Positions 25,875-34,908 are shown, numbered from the stretch's first letter. The stretch is DNA of 64,000 bases from Candidatus Anaerobutyricum avicola (GCA_019113845.1 DXGQ01000007.1:1-64000), one strand, 5' to 3'. The notes: generated by a model not told the origin, from the letters alone. Program-made: numbers and translations.

Positions 25875-26366
25875 TCATCTGTCTGTGCGGGAAGCAGATA
25901 TTTCCTCGCATGCGGCTTCCGCATCCCGCCGGAAAGAATCGGATCCGGCTTTTTCCGCCTTTTCTTCCGGCAGGTCGCGGCGGAAACGGAGATTCCCGAG
26001 AAGGAAACGGTCGATGAGGAAAAGAACACCGATGGAGAGGATAGAGATCAGATTCTCCATCGGACTCGTTTCCTCGATGATCATGTGCCGGGCAACAACA
26101 AACATCAGAACCTCGAGCAGAGTATCCTTGCCTGGCGTACACAGCAGCTTGAAAAACTCGATGACGATGACGACATTAAACACAAAGTCGATAAACTCAA
26201 AAAAAGCACCGTGTTCTGTCCGGTGTTGCCAGAATTCCCAAAAAGGTTCCCATAAGGAAAGAATGGCAGCCAGGATGGCGATGAAGACAATGACAGCCAT
26301 GATCCGTTCCAAAAACCGGGAAGATTTTGAGATGAATTCTTTGTTAAGATTTTTAAGATGCAGCAT
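25875..26366 (-). CDS. PsiE-like small membrane protein
   Basis: About 163 residues with four hydrophobic helices (near residues 22-40, 58-80, 85-100 and 112-132). The segment VARHMIIEETSPMENLISIL is typical of the phosphate-starvation-inducible PsiE family, whose biochemical role is unknown. The C-terminal 30 residues are charged and probably cytoplasmic. AAGGAGAGACC precedes ATG 26366. A TATAAT box with a TGT extension lies upstream on the minus strand near 26404. It is divergent from the AEC transporter with about 120 bases between. Confidence 0.65.
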   Translation of the reverse strand: MLHLKNLNKEFISKSSRFLERIMAVIVFIAILAAILSLWEPFWEFWQHRTEHGAFFEFIDFVFNVVIVIEFFKLLCTPGKDTLLEVLMFVVARHMIIEETSPMENLISILSIGVLFLIDRFLLGNLRFRRDLPEEKAEKAGSDSFRRDAEAACEEISASRTDR

Positions 26367-26420
26367 GGTCTCTCCTTTCAAAATTTACTATTCTGGTAAA
26401 AATTATAACATAGAAAAGTG

Positions 26421-26449
26421 GTTACAAACAATATGGAATGTGCTATCAT
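26421..26449 (+). promoter_or_regulatory. Promoter of the AEC transporter
   Basis: GTTACA, a 17-base spacer and TATCAT with a TGC extended -10 element, 35 bases before the start codon. Confidence 0.6.
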
Positions 26450-26484
26450 AGGGCGGGACGCAAAACGAAAGAAGTGAGTACAAA

Positions 26485-27390
26485 ATGGAAGAACTGATTA
26501 ATCTGCAGTTGATGATCTTTTCATTGATTGCCATAGGGCTCCTTGTGAAAAAAATCGGGATGATGGGAAAGACCGGGCAGAAAAATCTGACAGACCTTGT
26601 TGTCAACCTGATCCTGCCCTGTAATATCGTGGAATCGTTCATGGTAAAGTTTTCTGCGGATATTGCCGCGGACTTTGCGGACATTTTTATTATCTCGCTG
26701 CTCATACAGGCGGGCTGTGTGATCCTCGGGCATCTGCTGTTTAAAAAGACGACAGAGGGACGGCGAAAATGTCTGCGCTACGGAACCATCTGTTCCAATG
26801 CGGGTTTTATGGGAAATCCCCTGGCGGAGGGCGTGTTTGGCTCCATAGGGCTGACGCTTGCTTCGGTCTACCTGATCCCCCAGAGGGTGATGATGTGGTC
26901 GGAAGGGATCACGGTCTTTACGGAGGCTCCGAGTAAGAGGACTTTGCTTAAAAAGGTACTGACCCATCCCTGCATCCTGGCATGTTTGATCGGACTGGTT
27001 CTGATGCTCACCGGACTGCGGCCGCCGGAATTTGCCGTGGATGTGATCTCTGCGGTGGGCGACTGCAACACGGCGGTGTCCATGATGGTCATTGGCATGA
27101 TCCTGGCTGACGCGGACCCGCGGACGCTGATCGATAAGGATATCCTGTTTTATACGGTGCTGCGTCTTCTGTTCATCCCGCTTCTGGTATGGATCCCCTG
27201 CCGGCTGGTACATATGGATCGTCTGGTCATGGGGGTCAGCGTGCTGCTCGCCGCCATGCCGGCAGGCGCCACCACGACGATACTGGCGGCAAAATATGAC
27301 GGCGATGCCGAGTTTGCCGTAAAACTGGTCGTATTTTCCACAGCCGCCTCCCTGTTTACCACACCGCTGTGGAGTATTTTGCTGTTGTGA
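26485..27390 (+). CDS. AEC family transporter (auxin efflux carrier-like)
   Basis: Secondary transporter with about ten hydrophobic helices over 301 residues, split into two five-helix halves around residue 155. Family landmarks are NLILPCNIVESFM in the first half, NAGFMGNPLAEG with the unwound-helix Asn/Gly/Pro pattern, and MLLAAMPAGATTTILA-type residues near the C-terminus. Bacterial members export or import small carboxylates such as malate; the substrate here is unknown. GAAAGAAGTGAG precedes the ATG. It appears to be a single-gene unit. Confidence 0.88.
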   Translation: MEELINLQLMIFSLIAIGLLVKKIGMMGKTGQKNLTDLVVNLILPCNIVESFMVKFSADIAADFADIFIISLLIQAGCVILGHLLFKKTTEGRRKCLRYGTICSNAGFMGNPLAEGVFGSIGLTLASVYLIPQRVMMWSEGITVFTEAPSKRTLLKKVLTHPCILACLIGLVLMLTGLRPPEFAVDVISAVGDCNTAVSMMVIGMILADADPRTLIDKDILFYTVLRLLFIPLLVWIPCRLVHMDRLVMGVSVLLAAMPAGATTTILAAKYDGDAEFAVKLVVFSTAASLFTTPLWSILLL

Positions 27391-27453
27391 AAACTGAAAA
27401 TGATATTTAAAGTGAAAAAAATGTCATATTTCTTGCTTTTTATGTCAAAGAAC

Positions 27454-27482
27454 TTGAAATTTGCATTAAAAAATTGTAAAAT
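27454..27482 (+). promoter_or_regulatory. Promoter of the plus-strand polysaccharide operon
   Basis: TTGAAA, an exact 17-base spacer and TAAAAT, about 60 bases before the CpsB-type phosphatase start. Confidence 0.65.
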
Positions 27483-27542
27483 GAATTGGCGATTTTGAAA
27501 AGGTGCAATAATGTAGAGAAAATAGAAAGGACAGGATGCGCT

Positions 27543-28250
27543 GTGGCGGTGATTGATTTCCATTCCCATATTCTTCCGGGGATTGATGATGGAAGTAAAA
27601 ATGTACAGATGTCGCTGGAGATGCTTAAGAGGGCATCGGAGCAGGGAGTCGATGTGATGCTGGCGACCTCTCATTTTTATGCTTCCCGGCATAGGATCGA
27701 GGACTTTCTGGAAAAGAGACAGCGCGCATATGAGCGGCTGGCGGAGGCGAAGAATGATTTCGGACCGGCGATCCGGCTGGGAGCAGAGGTCGCCTTCTTT
27801 TCCGGTATCAGCCGGGCGGACAGACTGGAAGAACTGGCCGTTGAGGGCAGTCATGTACTGCTTCTGGAGATGCCTTTTTCGGACTGGAGCAGGACAGATA
27901 TCCGGGAGGTGGAGGCGCTGATCAGCAGGCGCGGCTTTCAGGTAGTGCTCGCGCATCTGGAACGGTATCTGGGGATGCCGGAGAATAAAAAGTGGATCAC
28001 AGAGCTTCTGGAGATGCCGCTTTACGTGCAGATCAATGCGGAGAGCCTGCTTGGCTGGCGGAAGCGGGGACCGCTCCTCAAGATGTTTAAAAAAGGCCAG
28101 GCACATTTCCTGGGAAGTGACTGCCACCGGCTGGAGATTCGGGAGCCCAATCTCGGCAGAGGCCGGGAGGTACTCATAAAGAAGCTTGGAAAAGAGTTTG
28201 TGGATACGATGGATGAGAGAGGCAGCAGGCTGCTTCAGATAGGAGGATAG
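27543..28250 (+). CDS. CpsB/YwqE-type tyrosine-protein phosphatase (PHP domain)
   Basis: Manganese-dependent PHP-fold phosphatase that dephosphorylates the CpsD-type tyrosine kinase, controlling capsule or exopolysaccharide chain length. Metal ligands are seen in DFHSHILPGIDDG at the N-terminus, in LLATSHFY-like MLATSHFYAS, in the VLAHLERY segment and in the final GSDCHRL. The product is about 235 residues. The GTG at 27543 follows GAAAGGACAGG and puts the HSH motif at the usual distance from the N-terminus; a TTG at 27486 is an alternative. First gene of the plus-strand envelope polysaccharide operon, with a classic CpsB-LCP-CpsC-CpsD order. Confidence 0.92.
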   Translation: MAVIDFHSHILPGIDDGSKNVQMSLEMLKRASEQGVDVMLATSHFYASRHRIEDFLEKRQRAYERLAEAKNDFGPAIRLGAEVAFFSGISRADRLEELAVEGSHVLLLEMPFSDWSRTDIREVEALISRRGFQVVLAHLERYLGMPENKKWITELLEMPLYVQINAESLLGWRKRGPLLKMFKKGQAHFLGSDCHRLEIREPNLGRGREVLIKKLGKEFVDTMDERGSRLLQIGG

Positions 28251-28254
28251 ACAG

Positions 28255-28374
28255 ATGTCTGAAAAGGTTACATATATTTTATGCGCCGTGTTATTTGTGC
28301 TTCTCGTGGCTTTGATGGTCTGCGAGAGGATGTACACGGAGGGCGGGGCAGCTCTTCTTCAGAGCATACTGTGA
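28255..28374 (+). CDS. 39-residue single-pass membrane peptide
   Basis: Small ORF with a good ribosome-binding site (AGGAGGATAGACAG) starting four bases after the phosphatase stop and ending 23 bases before the LCP gene. The peptide has a polar N-terminus, one hydrophobic helix (about residues 7-22, with VLFVLLVALMV) and a short charged then mixed C-terminus. No family is recognised. Its tight fit in the operon favours it being real. A role as a small membrane partner of the polysaccharide machinery is only a guess. Confidence 0.6.
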   Translation: MSEKVTYILCAVLFVLLVALMVCERMYTEGGAALLQSIL

Positions 28375-28397
28375 GATGAGGGAGGAGAGCAGGAGCC

Positions 28398-29441
28398 ATG
28401 AGTGAAGGCAGAAACGGAAGGACAACGATGGAACGGGGAAAGATAGTCCGCAGACTACTTCCTCTGCTGATCGCCATGATCGTGGTCGCCGCAGCGGCGG
28501 GGATCGCTTCCCGGGCGGTAGATAACCGGGAGGTAAAGAGCGATGCAGCCAGCCAGGCAGCGCCGGAGCCGATGCCGCAGGAGGAGACGGTGGATATCAA
28601 CGGTGTGGCATGTACCCCGAAAAAAAATATAAAGACGTATCTCTTCATGGGTCTTGACGCGCAGGGAGAGGCGGAAAAAGTGGAAGAGTACGATGGCACG
28701 GGACAGTGTGATACGCTGCAGGTTCTGGTACTGGATGAGACGAATCACACATACACGAGTCTGCCCATTAACCGGGATACGATGACAGATGTCAAGTCTC
28801 TGGATGATGACGGGACTTATCTGGCGACAACCCGTATGCAGATCTCTCTGGCGCATGCGACGGGAGACGGTATGGAGACAAGCTGTGAAAATACTGTGGA
28901 CGCGGTCTCCAACCTTCTGTACGGACAGGCGATCGACGGTTACGCATCGCTGAACATGGATGCCATCGAGGTACTCAATCATCTGGTCGGAGGCGTGACG
29001 GTCACGATCGAGGACGATTTTTCAAAGGAAGATCCTACGCTCACGATGGGCGAGACAGTGACTCTCACGGACGAACAGGCGATGCATTACGTCCGCGGGC
29101 GGATGGATGTCGGCGACGGAAGCAATGAGGGACGGATGCGGCGTCAGTCGCAGTATCTGTCCGCGCTCAAGGCGAAGCTGACAGAGAAATGCCAGGCGGA
29201 TAGTCGTTTTGCGCTGGATATGTATGACGCCCTGGAGCCGTACATGGTGACGAGCCTGACCCGCAATGATTTCATCAAGCTGGCAGCGTCTCTGATCGAT
29301 GCGGAAGAGCAGGAGGCTCCGGAGATCGCGGGGACGAACGCGACGGGAGAGATGGGATTTAACGAGTTTACCGTGGATGAGAACAGTCTGGCTGACGCGG
29401 TCATCCAGCTGTTTTATGAGAGAGAGGAAGCCGCGGAGTGA
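28398..29441 (+). CDS. LytR-CpsA-Psr (LCP) family protein
   Basis: Membrane-anchored phosphotransferase that attaches polysaccharide or teichoic-acid-like polymers from lipid carriers to peptidoglycan. An N-terminal membrane helix (residues about 19-38) is followed by the LCP domain. MGLDAQGEAE is the entry motif, QVLVLDETNHTYTSLPINRDTM holds the conserved Asp/Arg pair, and HYVRGRMDVGDGSNEGRMRRQ near residue 240 binds the pyrophosphate lipid. Length (347 residues) is normal. GGAGGAGAGCAGGAGCC precedes the ATG. Its place between the phosphatase and CpsC genes indicates it finishes the polymer made by this locus. Confidence 0.92.
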   Translation: MSEGRNGRTTMERGKIVRRLLPLLIAMIVVAAAAGIASRAVDNREVKSDAASQAAPEPMPQEETVDINGVACTPKKNIKTYLFMGLDAQGEAEKVEEYDGTGQCDTLQVLVLDETNHTYTSLPINRDTMTDVKSLDDDGTYLATTRMQISLAHATGDGMETSCENTVDAVSNLLYGQAIDGYASLNMDAIEVLNHLVGGVTVTIEDDFSKEDPTLTMGETVTLTDEQAMHYVRGRMDVGDGSNEGRMRRQSQYLSALKAKLTEKCQADSRFALDMYDALEPYMVTSLTRNDFIKLAASLIDAEEQEAPEIAGTNATGEMGFNEFTVDENSLADAVIQLFYEREEAAE

Positions 29442-29489
29442 TAAGAGCAGACCAACAGCGGCTAAAAAGAGAAGAACAGGAGAAAAATA

Positions 29490-30332
29490 ATGGGACTTGC
29501 AAACAGGAAAACGACAGATACGGGAACGGAGCTTGAAGTGATTCAGGGTTCGCAGGCAGCGGCGGCGCCGCTTTCAGATACCGTGGAAGAGATGGAGATC
29601 GATCTTTTGGAACTGGCCTATGTGCTGTTAGATAAGGTGCATTATATCATCCTCTGTCTGCTGGCCGGTGCGGTTCTGCTGAATGCCTTTTCCTTTTTCT
29701 GTATTCAGCCGACCTACCAGGCAACGGCAAAGATGTACGTAGTGTCCGCCTCCAACGATTCGGTGGTGGATTTGACCGATTTGAATATCGGAACTTCGCT
29801 GACTTCCGATTATGAACAGCTCATGCTGAGTTATCCGGTACTTGATCAGGTGATCAGTGATCTGGGGCTTGATATGGAGACAGAAGACCTGGCGGGGATG
29901 ATCACGCTGGAGAACCCGCAGGATACCCGTATCTTAAATGTGACGGCTACCAGCACAGACCCGGTGGAGGCCATGAACATAGCGAATAAACTGACAGAAA
30001 TTTCCGTGGAGTATCTGCCGGAGACGATGAGCACAAATCCGCCGAATATTGCGCAGCAGGCGCAGCTTCCGGAAGAAAAAGCAGCTCCAAGCTATGCAAG
30101 ATATACCCTGATGGGCGCGCTGCTGGGAGCAGTTCTGTACTGTGCATTTCTGACTGTGCGCTATCTGCTTGACGATACCATTCGCACGGCGGAAGATATG
30201 GAGAAATACTTTGGTGTGGTTCCGCTGACTTCCATTCCGGACAGCGATATTTTTGAGGATCTGGAAAAACAGGAAGAGAAAGATGACATCATGAGAACGA
30301 AGAAGAGAAACAGGAAGGATAAACGGGCATGA
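29490..30332 (+). CDS. Polysaccharide chain-length regulator (Wzz/CpsC/YveK-type)
   Basis: Membrane adaptor that controls polymer length and activates the CpsD tyrosine kinase. It has a cytoplasmic N-terminus and a first helix at about residues 55-75 (IILCLLAGAVLLNAFSF). An extracytoplasmic domain follows, with YQATAKMYVVSASNDSVVDL, and a second helix lies near residues 200-222 ahead of a cytoplasmic tail (about 60 residues). The Pro-rich stretch before helix 2 is reduced compared with proteobacterial Wzz. At 280 residues it fits the Firmicutes two-protein kinase type. Its stop overlaps the kinase ATG by four bases, so the two are translationally coupled. Confidence 0.9.
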   Translation: MGLANRKTTDTGTELEVIQGSQAAAAPLSDTVEEMEIDLLELAYVLLDKVHYIILCLLAGAVLLNAFSFFCIQPTYQATAKMYVVSASNDSVVDLTDLNIGTSLTSDYEQLMLSYPVLDQVISDLGLDMETEDLAGMITLENPQDTRILNVTATSTDPVEAMNIANKLTEISVEYLPETMSTNPPNIAQQAQLPEEKAAPSYARYTLMGALLGAVLYCAFLTVRYLLDDTIRTAEDMEKYFGVVPLTSIPDSDIFEDLEKQEEKDDIMRTKKRNRKDKRA

Positions 30333-31050
30333 AACAGATTACGATGAATATCAGGACTTTACCGTATGCCGTGGAAGAGGCCATGAACCGTCTGCGTATC
30401 AACATCAAGTTCTGTGGAAAAAATACGAAAAAGATACTGGTGATCAGCAGTGTTCCCAATGAGGGAAAAGTACTGTGTCCGTGCATCTCTGGAAGATGCT
30501 GGCGGAAGCCGGATTTCCTTCTGTTCTGGTAGATCTGGACCTTCGGAAGTCGGTGATGAAAGACCGGCTGGGATTTCAGAGTGAAGGAGAGATCACAGGA
30601 CTTGACTATTATCTGTCAGGTCTTTCGGAGTACCAGGATGTGGTCTATGAGACCAATGTGAATAACGGTTACATCGTGCCGGTCTCCAATCTCCTGGAGA
30701 ACCCTTCGGCTCTGCTGGAGGATCCGAGGATGGGAGAGCTTCTGGACAGGCTGGCGGAAGATTACCGGTATGTGATCATCGATTCTCCGCCGCTGGACAG
30801 CGTGGCAGACGGTGCGCTGATCGCTTCCTTGTGTGACGGAGTCCTTCTGGTGGTGAGAAGCGGCATGACTTCCCGGAAGCTGGTCAGACAGTCTCTGCAG
30901 CAGCTGGAGAGGGTACACTGCCGTCTGCTTGGCATGGTGTTAAACCGTGTGGAGACAAAGAGTCGTGTTTACCAGAAGTATTATGGTAAATACGGGAACT
31001 ACTACAGTGATTATTACGGCGGAAAAACCGCAGAAAAAGGAGAGAAATGA
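30329..31050 (+). pseudogene. CpsD-type tyrosine kinase, frameshift inside Walker A
   Basis: Cytoplasmic autophosphorylating kinase partner of the preceding CpsC-type protein. The first frame runs to ISSVPNEGK and then turns to VLCPCISG and ends at 30532. The second frame supplies TVSVHLWKML and the rest: Walker A' (LVDLDLRKS), Walker B (VIIDSPP) and a C-terminal tyrosine cluster YYGKYGNYYSDYYGG. Adding one A to the AAAA run at 30466-30469 restores GKSTVSV exactly, so a single base is missing. As read, no functional kinase can be made. It could be a true null, a slippage-based on/off switch or a sequencing error. Without it, chain-length control by the locus would be lost. Confidence 0.85.
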
Positions 31051-31223
31051 CAGCAGATCTGTCATCTTCAAAAACACAGTGATAATTACATTTTCTGTTT
31101 TCTGGCGGGGAGAGGTATCTCCACAGGAGGACAGAGGATGCTAATTATAAATATGGACAAATAATCATCCGGCAACGTGGCTAAACTGGCTGTTTATTTG
31201 GTATAACAAGGAGGAATAGAACA

Positions 31224-31826
31224 ATGTTTAATTTAAAAAAAGCTATGGCTGTAGCAATGACAGTCGCTCTGATGGTTCCATCCACAGCATTTGCGGCTAC
31301 AACCTCACCTGCAAAAAATGCACTTAGCGGAAATTACACAATTTCTTCTCAGTATACAGGTCAGGATGAAGTCCTGAAGATTACTGTCAATGGCAAAGAG
31401 CTGGTAGAAGGTACAGACTTCGTTATCGTAGGAGAACAGCCGACAGCACTGGGCAGCCATACTTTACAGATCAAAGGTACAGGTTTATATGAAGGCGATG
31501 CTACAATCACTTACACCATCACAAAAGCCAACAAGCCGGTATTTAAACTGAACCGGAAGGTTGAAAAGAAACTGGCAAAAGGATTTAAAGCAAAAAGCTT
31601 AAAGAAAAAATCCAAAAAGATCAAACTGAAATTAAAATCTGACGGAAAAATCGTTGCTTACACCGTAAAAGGCAAAAAAGCACAGAAATGGGTGAAAGTA
31701 AGTAAAAAAGGTGTTGTTACTCTGATGAAGGGTATCAAGAAAGGTACTTACAAGATTCGCGTTAAGATTAAAGGTACAGATAACTTCAAGAAAGGTTTCA
31801 GAACGATCAAGATCGTCGTTAAATAA
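31224..31826 (+). CDS. Secreted lysine-rich protein with an Ig-like domain
   Basis: The 200-residue product has a clear signal peptide (MFNLKKAMAVAMTVALMVP, cleavage expected after AFA near residue 24). Next is a compact beta domain (about residues 38-95) whose pattern, TVNGKELVEGTDFVIVG then GTGLYEGDATITYTI, matches the YDG/MBG-like bacterial Ig-type repeats found in Clostridia surface proteins. The C-terminal half is extremely basic (KKLAKGFKAKSLKKKSKK and onward), ending in a second possible beta unit. Such charge suggests binding to an anionic polymer such as the envelope polysaccharide or DNA (inference). AAGGAGG precedes the ATG and codon use is clean and biased, suggesting good expression. 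It sits within the polysaccharide operon with its own terminator. Confidence 0.75.
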   Translation: MFNLKKAMAVAMTVALMVPSTAFAATTSPAKNALSGNYTISSQYTGQDEVLKITVNGKELVEGTDFVIVGEQPTALGSHTLQIKGTGLYEGDATITYTITKANKPVFKLNRKVEKKLAKGFKAKSLKKKSKKIKLKLKSDGKIVAYTVKGKKAQKWVKVSKKGVVTLMKGIKKGTYKIRVKIKGTDNFKKGFRTIKIVVK

Positions 31827-31850
31827 TTGTTGTTATTTTACCGGAATACA

Positions 31851-31896
31851 GGAGACAGGCATCCCGGCCACGCGGGAGGTCTGTCTCTTTGTTTTT
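31851..31896 (+). terminator. Terminator after the lysine-rich protein
   Basis: GGAGACAG pairs with CTGTCTC, with an inner CCCG/CGGG stem, followed by TTTGTTTTT. Confidence 0.7.
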
Positions 31897-32072
31897 GGGA
31901 GAGCCGGTCTTTTGGGAAAGCCGGTCTTGCCAATTGACAAATACAGCCGGGTTGTTTAAAATGGGTGAAGATGTCCGGAAAATTTCCGGCAGAGCGAGAA
32001 CGCATGCTGCGTTATCATACGGAAAATGAATGATACCGTGCACTGGAAGGATGCAGGAGAAGAGAGGTTATT

Positions 32073-33368
32073 ATGTTTGAGAAGCTGGAGAGAAAGCTAG
32101 TCAATGTACTGCTTTTTTTTGATCTGTTTAAAATGAAAACAAAGATCCCGAAGGATTTTACGAAAGTGATGCGTATCCAGGATAAAAGGGTGAGAAAGCT
32201 GGTAAAGAAGGCGTATAAGATTCCATTTTATAAGGAAAGGTTTGACCGGGCCGGGGTGAGACCGGAGGACATCCGCACGGGAGATGATCTGTCGAAGCTC
32301 CCGCTTCTCACGAAGGATGAGTTGCGGGCGTGGATGAATGAAGAGGCGAAGAATCCGAAATACGAAGACTGGTATCACGATACCACCAGCGGCTCGTCCG
32401 GAGTGCCGCTGATGCTCCTCGTCTCCCCGAGGGAGAAGGCCTACAATATGGCAAACTGGTTCCGCGTCATGATGACAGCCGGATATAATCCGTTCTTTGG
32501 GAAGACGATGAGCCGGAAGAGCGCGCACAGCGTCACCGGCGGCAGTGACACCTTCCTGCAGCATTTCGGTATTCTGCGACGGGGATTTGTGGCACAGTAT
32601 GATCCGGAACCGGAGATCGTAAAACAGATCAATGCCTATCGCCCGGACTTTCTGTATATGAATAAGAGCGAGTTTATGCGGATCTGTCTTTATTGTAAGA
32701 AGAACCATGTGAAGCTGGCAAAGCCGAAGTTTTACTGTCCGACCGGGGAGAAGATTGACGACACGGCGAGAAAGCTGTTTGCGGAGATCCTGGGACCGGG
32801 CATCATTGATTCTTACGGGACGGCGGAAACCGGCGCCGCGATGGTGCGGCTGTTTGACAGCACGGAATATGTAGTGCACAATGATTCCTTTGTGGTCAAT
32901 ATCTATGATGAAAAGAACCGTCCGGCAAAAGAAGGAAATATCGTGGTGACGCCGCTTTACAAGACGGATCTTCCTCTCATCAATTATGCTATCGGTGACA
33001 GAGGGACCTGTGAGGTCCGGGACGGCGTCCGTTTTATCACGAGTGTACAGGGCCGGATGAACGATTTCTTCCGCTATGATACCGGAGAGGTCACCACATT
33101 TTTTGAGATCGCGCCGATCATCGCCCACTGCGACGATGTGATCCAGATCCGGTTTATCCAGGAATCTTACACGAAGATCCACATCCAGTGTGTGCAGAAT
33201 AAAGAAGTGTCAAAACTCACGGAAAAAGAGGTGGAGGAACAGCTCACGCAGCAGCTTAACGCGAAGTTCAAGCATCCGTTTGAGATTGAATATGAGTGGA
33301 TGGATTCCATCCCGCCGGATGAGAACGGAAAGCTTCGGATGATCGTGTGCAAGGTAAAGGACTGTTGA
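32073..33368 (+). CDS. CapK/PaaK-like adenylate-forming ligase
   Basis: Member of the phenylacetate-CoA ligase-like family often found in polysaccharide clusters as CapK. The phosphate-binding motif is TTSGSSGVP near residue 108. The adenine-binding segment is DSYGTAETGA near residue 247, and YAIGDRG lies near residue 307. The C-terminal lid domain ends with PPDENGKLRMIV. At 431 residues it matches PaaK. In polysaccharide loci these enzymes are thought to activate a carboxylic acid for attachment to sugars, but the substrate is unknown. GAGAGGTTATT precedes the ATG. It is followed 22 bases later by the flippase gene. Confidence 0.82.
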   Translation: MFEKLERKLVNVLLFFDLFKMKTKIPKDFTKVMRIQDKRVRKLVKKAYKIPFYKERFDRAGVRPEDIRTGDDLSKLPLLTKDELRAWMNEEAKNPKYEDWYHDTTSGSSGVPLMLLVSPREKAYNMANWFRVMMTAGYNPFFGKTMSRKSAHSVTGGSDTFLQHFGILRRGFVAQYDPEPEIVKQINAYRPDFLYMNKSEFMRICLYCKKNHVKLAKPKFYCPTGEKIDDTARKLFAEILGPGIIDSYGTAETGAAMVRLFDSTEYVVHNDSFVVNIYDEKNRPAKEGNIVVTPLYKTDLPLINYAIGDRGTCEVRDGVRFITSVQGRMNDFFRYDTGEVTTFFEIAPIIAHCDDVIQIRFIQESYTKIHIQCVQNKEVSKLTEKEVEEQLTQQLNAKFKHPFEIEYEWMDSIPPDENGKLRMIVCKVKDC

Positions 33369-33390
33369 TTTAATTGGAGGAAATGCAGGA

Positions 33391-34908
33391 ATGTCAGAAC
33401 CAAAAGAGCGAAATACACAGGGGCAGGAGATTCCTGCTTCCATGATTCGGCAGGGAGAGAGACAAAAACAGAATAAAAATGCATCCTTAAACAAGATGGC
33501 GTTTACATCAGGATTTTTCTTCATTCTGGCACAGCTGCTCGCCAGAGGGTTTAACTTCATCGTCACTCCGATCTACTCCAGGCTTCTCTCGGAGGCGCAG
33601 TACGGCATCGTGACGACCTATGAGTCCTGGCTGCTTATCGCCTACACTATCATGTCTCTCTGCCTCTGGCGGAGCGTCGATGTGGCGAAGCATGACTTTG
33701 CGGATGATTATAACGGGTATGTGTCCAGCGTACATACCCTGTCCTATATCTCCATCGCGGCCTTTTTCGGGTTGTGCATGATCTTCAAGGAGCAGGTGCT
33801 GGCCTTCTGTGATATGGATGATCTGATGTTTTACATGCTGTTTCTGTATGTATTTACCTATACCAGTATGCTCTACATTCAGAGAAGGGACAAGCAGGTC
33901 ATGCGGTATAAGTTCAGCACGGCGGCGACACTGCTCACCATCATACCGGGGACGATCCTCTCCATCGCCCTGATCTATCAGGGACGTGTGCAGGGGCTGC
34001 TGGATGAGCTGGTACACAGGAGGATCATCGGTTATTATGCGCCGCAGATCATCGGCGGCGCTCTCATTGCCATCATCATCTGGTGGCAGGGAAAGAAATT
34101 TGTGAATTTAAAATACTGGAAGTATGGTCTGGCATTCAGTCTGCCGCTCATTCCGGAGGCGCTTTCCGTGCAGATCATGAATCAGTCTGACCGGATCCTC
34201 ATCAGGAAGATCGTGGGAGATACGGCTGCCGGTATCTTTTCCATCGGAATGACGGTGTCCTATGTTGTCTGGATCCTGGAGGATTCGGTGTGGAATGCCT
34301 GGATTCCCTGGCTCTATGAAAAGATCGCCAGAGAAGAGGCGGACGAGGTGGAGAAGCCCTGGACCATCGTCATGCATATGTTCGGACTCTTATCCTGGCT
34401 GCTGGTCGTGCTGGCGCCGGAGGAGATCTTTATTCTGGGCGGAGAGAGATACCGCGCTGCGGTGTGGCTGATCGCGCCGCTGGTAACGGGAACCCTGTTC
34501 CGTTTTTACAGCTACAGCTATTCGGCTGTGCAAAACTATTATAAGCGGACACAGTATGTTGCCATGGGTACTATCGGCGCCATGATATTGAACCTTGTGA
34601 TCGGTTACATCGGTATCATGGCCTTCGGCTATCTGTCGGCGGCATACATGATGGCAGTCAGCTATTTTGCGCTTCTCCTTCTGCAGGGATTCTTGGAACA
34701 CAAAATTACCGGCATGGTCATCGTACCTCTCGGAAAGACGGTAAAGATATCGCTGCTCTATCTTGTTGTAAACCTTGCCACCATGGGACTCTATTATGTG
34801 CCGTGGTATCTCCGGTATATGGTGATTCTTGTTGTGCTGCTCGTGGCATTGAAGATCTTTTATCCGCAGATGAAAGCGGTGCTCAAAATGATCAAAAAGA
34901 AGAAATGA
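33391..34908 (+). CDS. Oligosaccharide/lipid-linked repeat-unit flippase (Wzx/MATE superfamily)
   Basis: Polytopic membrane protein of 505 residues with about 12-14 hydrophobic helices after a hydrophilic N-terminus of 30 residues. It shows the polysaccharide-transport pattern: FNFIVTPIYSRLLSEAQYGI in the first helix pair, and IPEALSVQIMNQSDRILI in the middle. It probably moves lipid-linked sugar units across the membrane for the polymer made by this locus. GGAGGAAATGCAGGA precedes the ATG. The extreme 3' end of the gene is tandemly repeated downstream in degenerate form (see 34870-34984). A convergent terminator follows. Confidence 0.88.
   Translation: MSEPKERNTQGQEIPASMIRQGERQKQNKNASLNKMAFTSGFFFILAQLLARGFNFIVTPIYSRLLSEAQYGIVTTYESWLLIAYTIMSLCLWRSVDVAKHDFADDYNGYVSSVHTLSYISIAAFFGLCMIFKEQVLAFCDMDDLMFYMLFLYVFTYTSMLYIQRRDKQVMRYKFSTAATLLTIIPGTILSIALIYQGRVQGLLDELVHRRIIGYYAPQIIGGALIAIIIWWQGKKFVNLKYWKYGLAFSLPLIPEALSVQIMNQSDRILIRKIVGDTAAGIFSIGMTVSYVVWILEDSVWNAWIPWLYEKIAREEADEVEKPWTIVMHMFGLLSWLLVVLAPEEIFILGGERYRAAVWLIAPLVTGTLFRFYSYSYSAVQNYYKRTQYVAMGTIGAMILNLVIGYIGIMAFGYLSAAYMMAVSYFALLLLQGFLEHKITGMVIVPLGKTVKISLLYLVVNLATMGLYYVPWYLRYMVILVVLLVALKIFYPQMKAVLKMIKKKK

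Noticed and set aside
30475-31050. Independent shorter CpsD-like gene
   Set aside because: It begins inside the Walker A of the frameshifted kinase and has no proper ribosome-binding site.
31051-31223. Riboswitch before the lysine-rich protein
   Set aside because: Some AAATAA/TTATTT pairing exists but no conserved riboswitch core was recognised.
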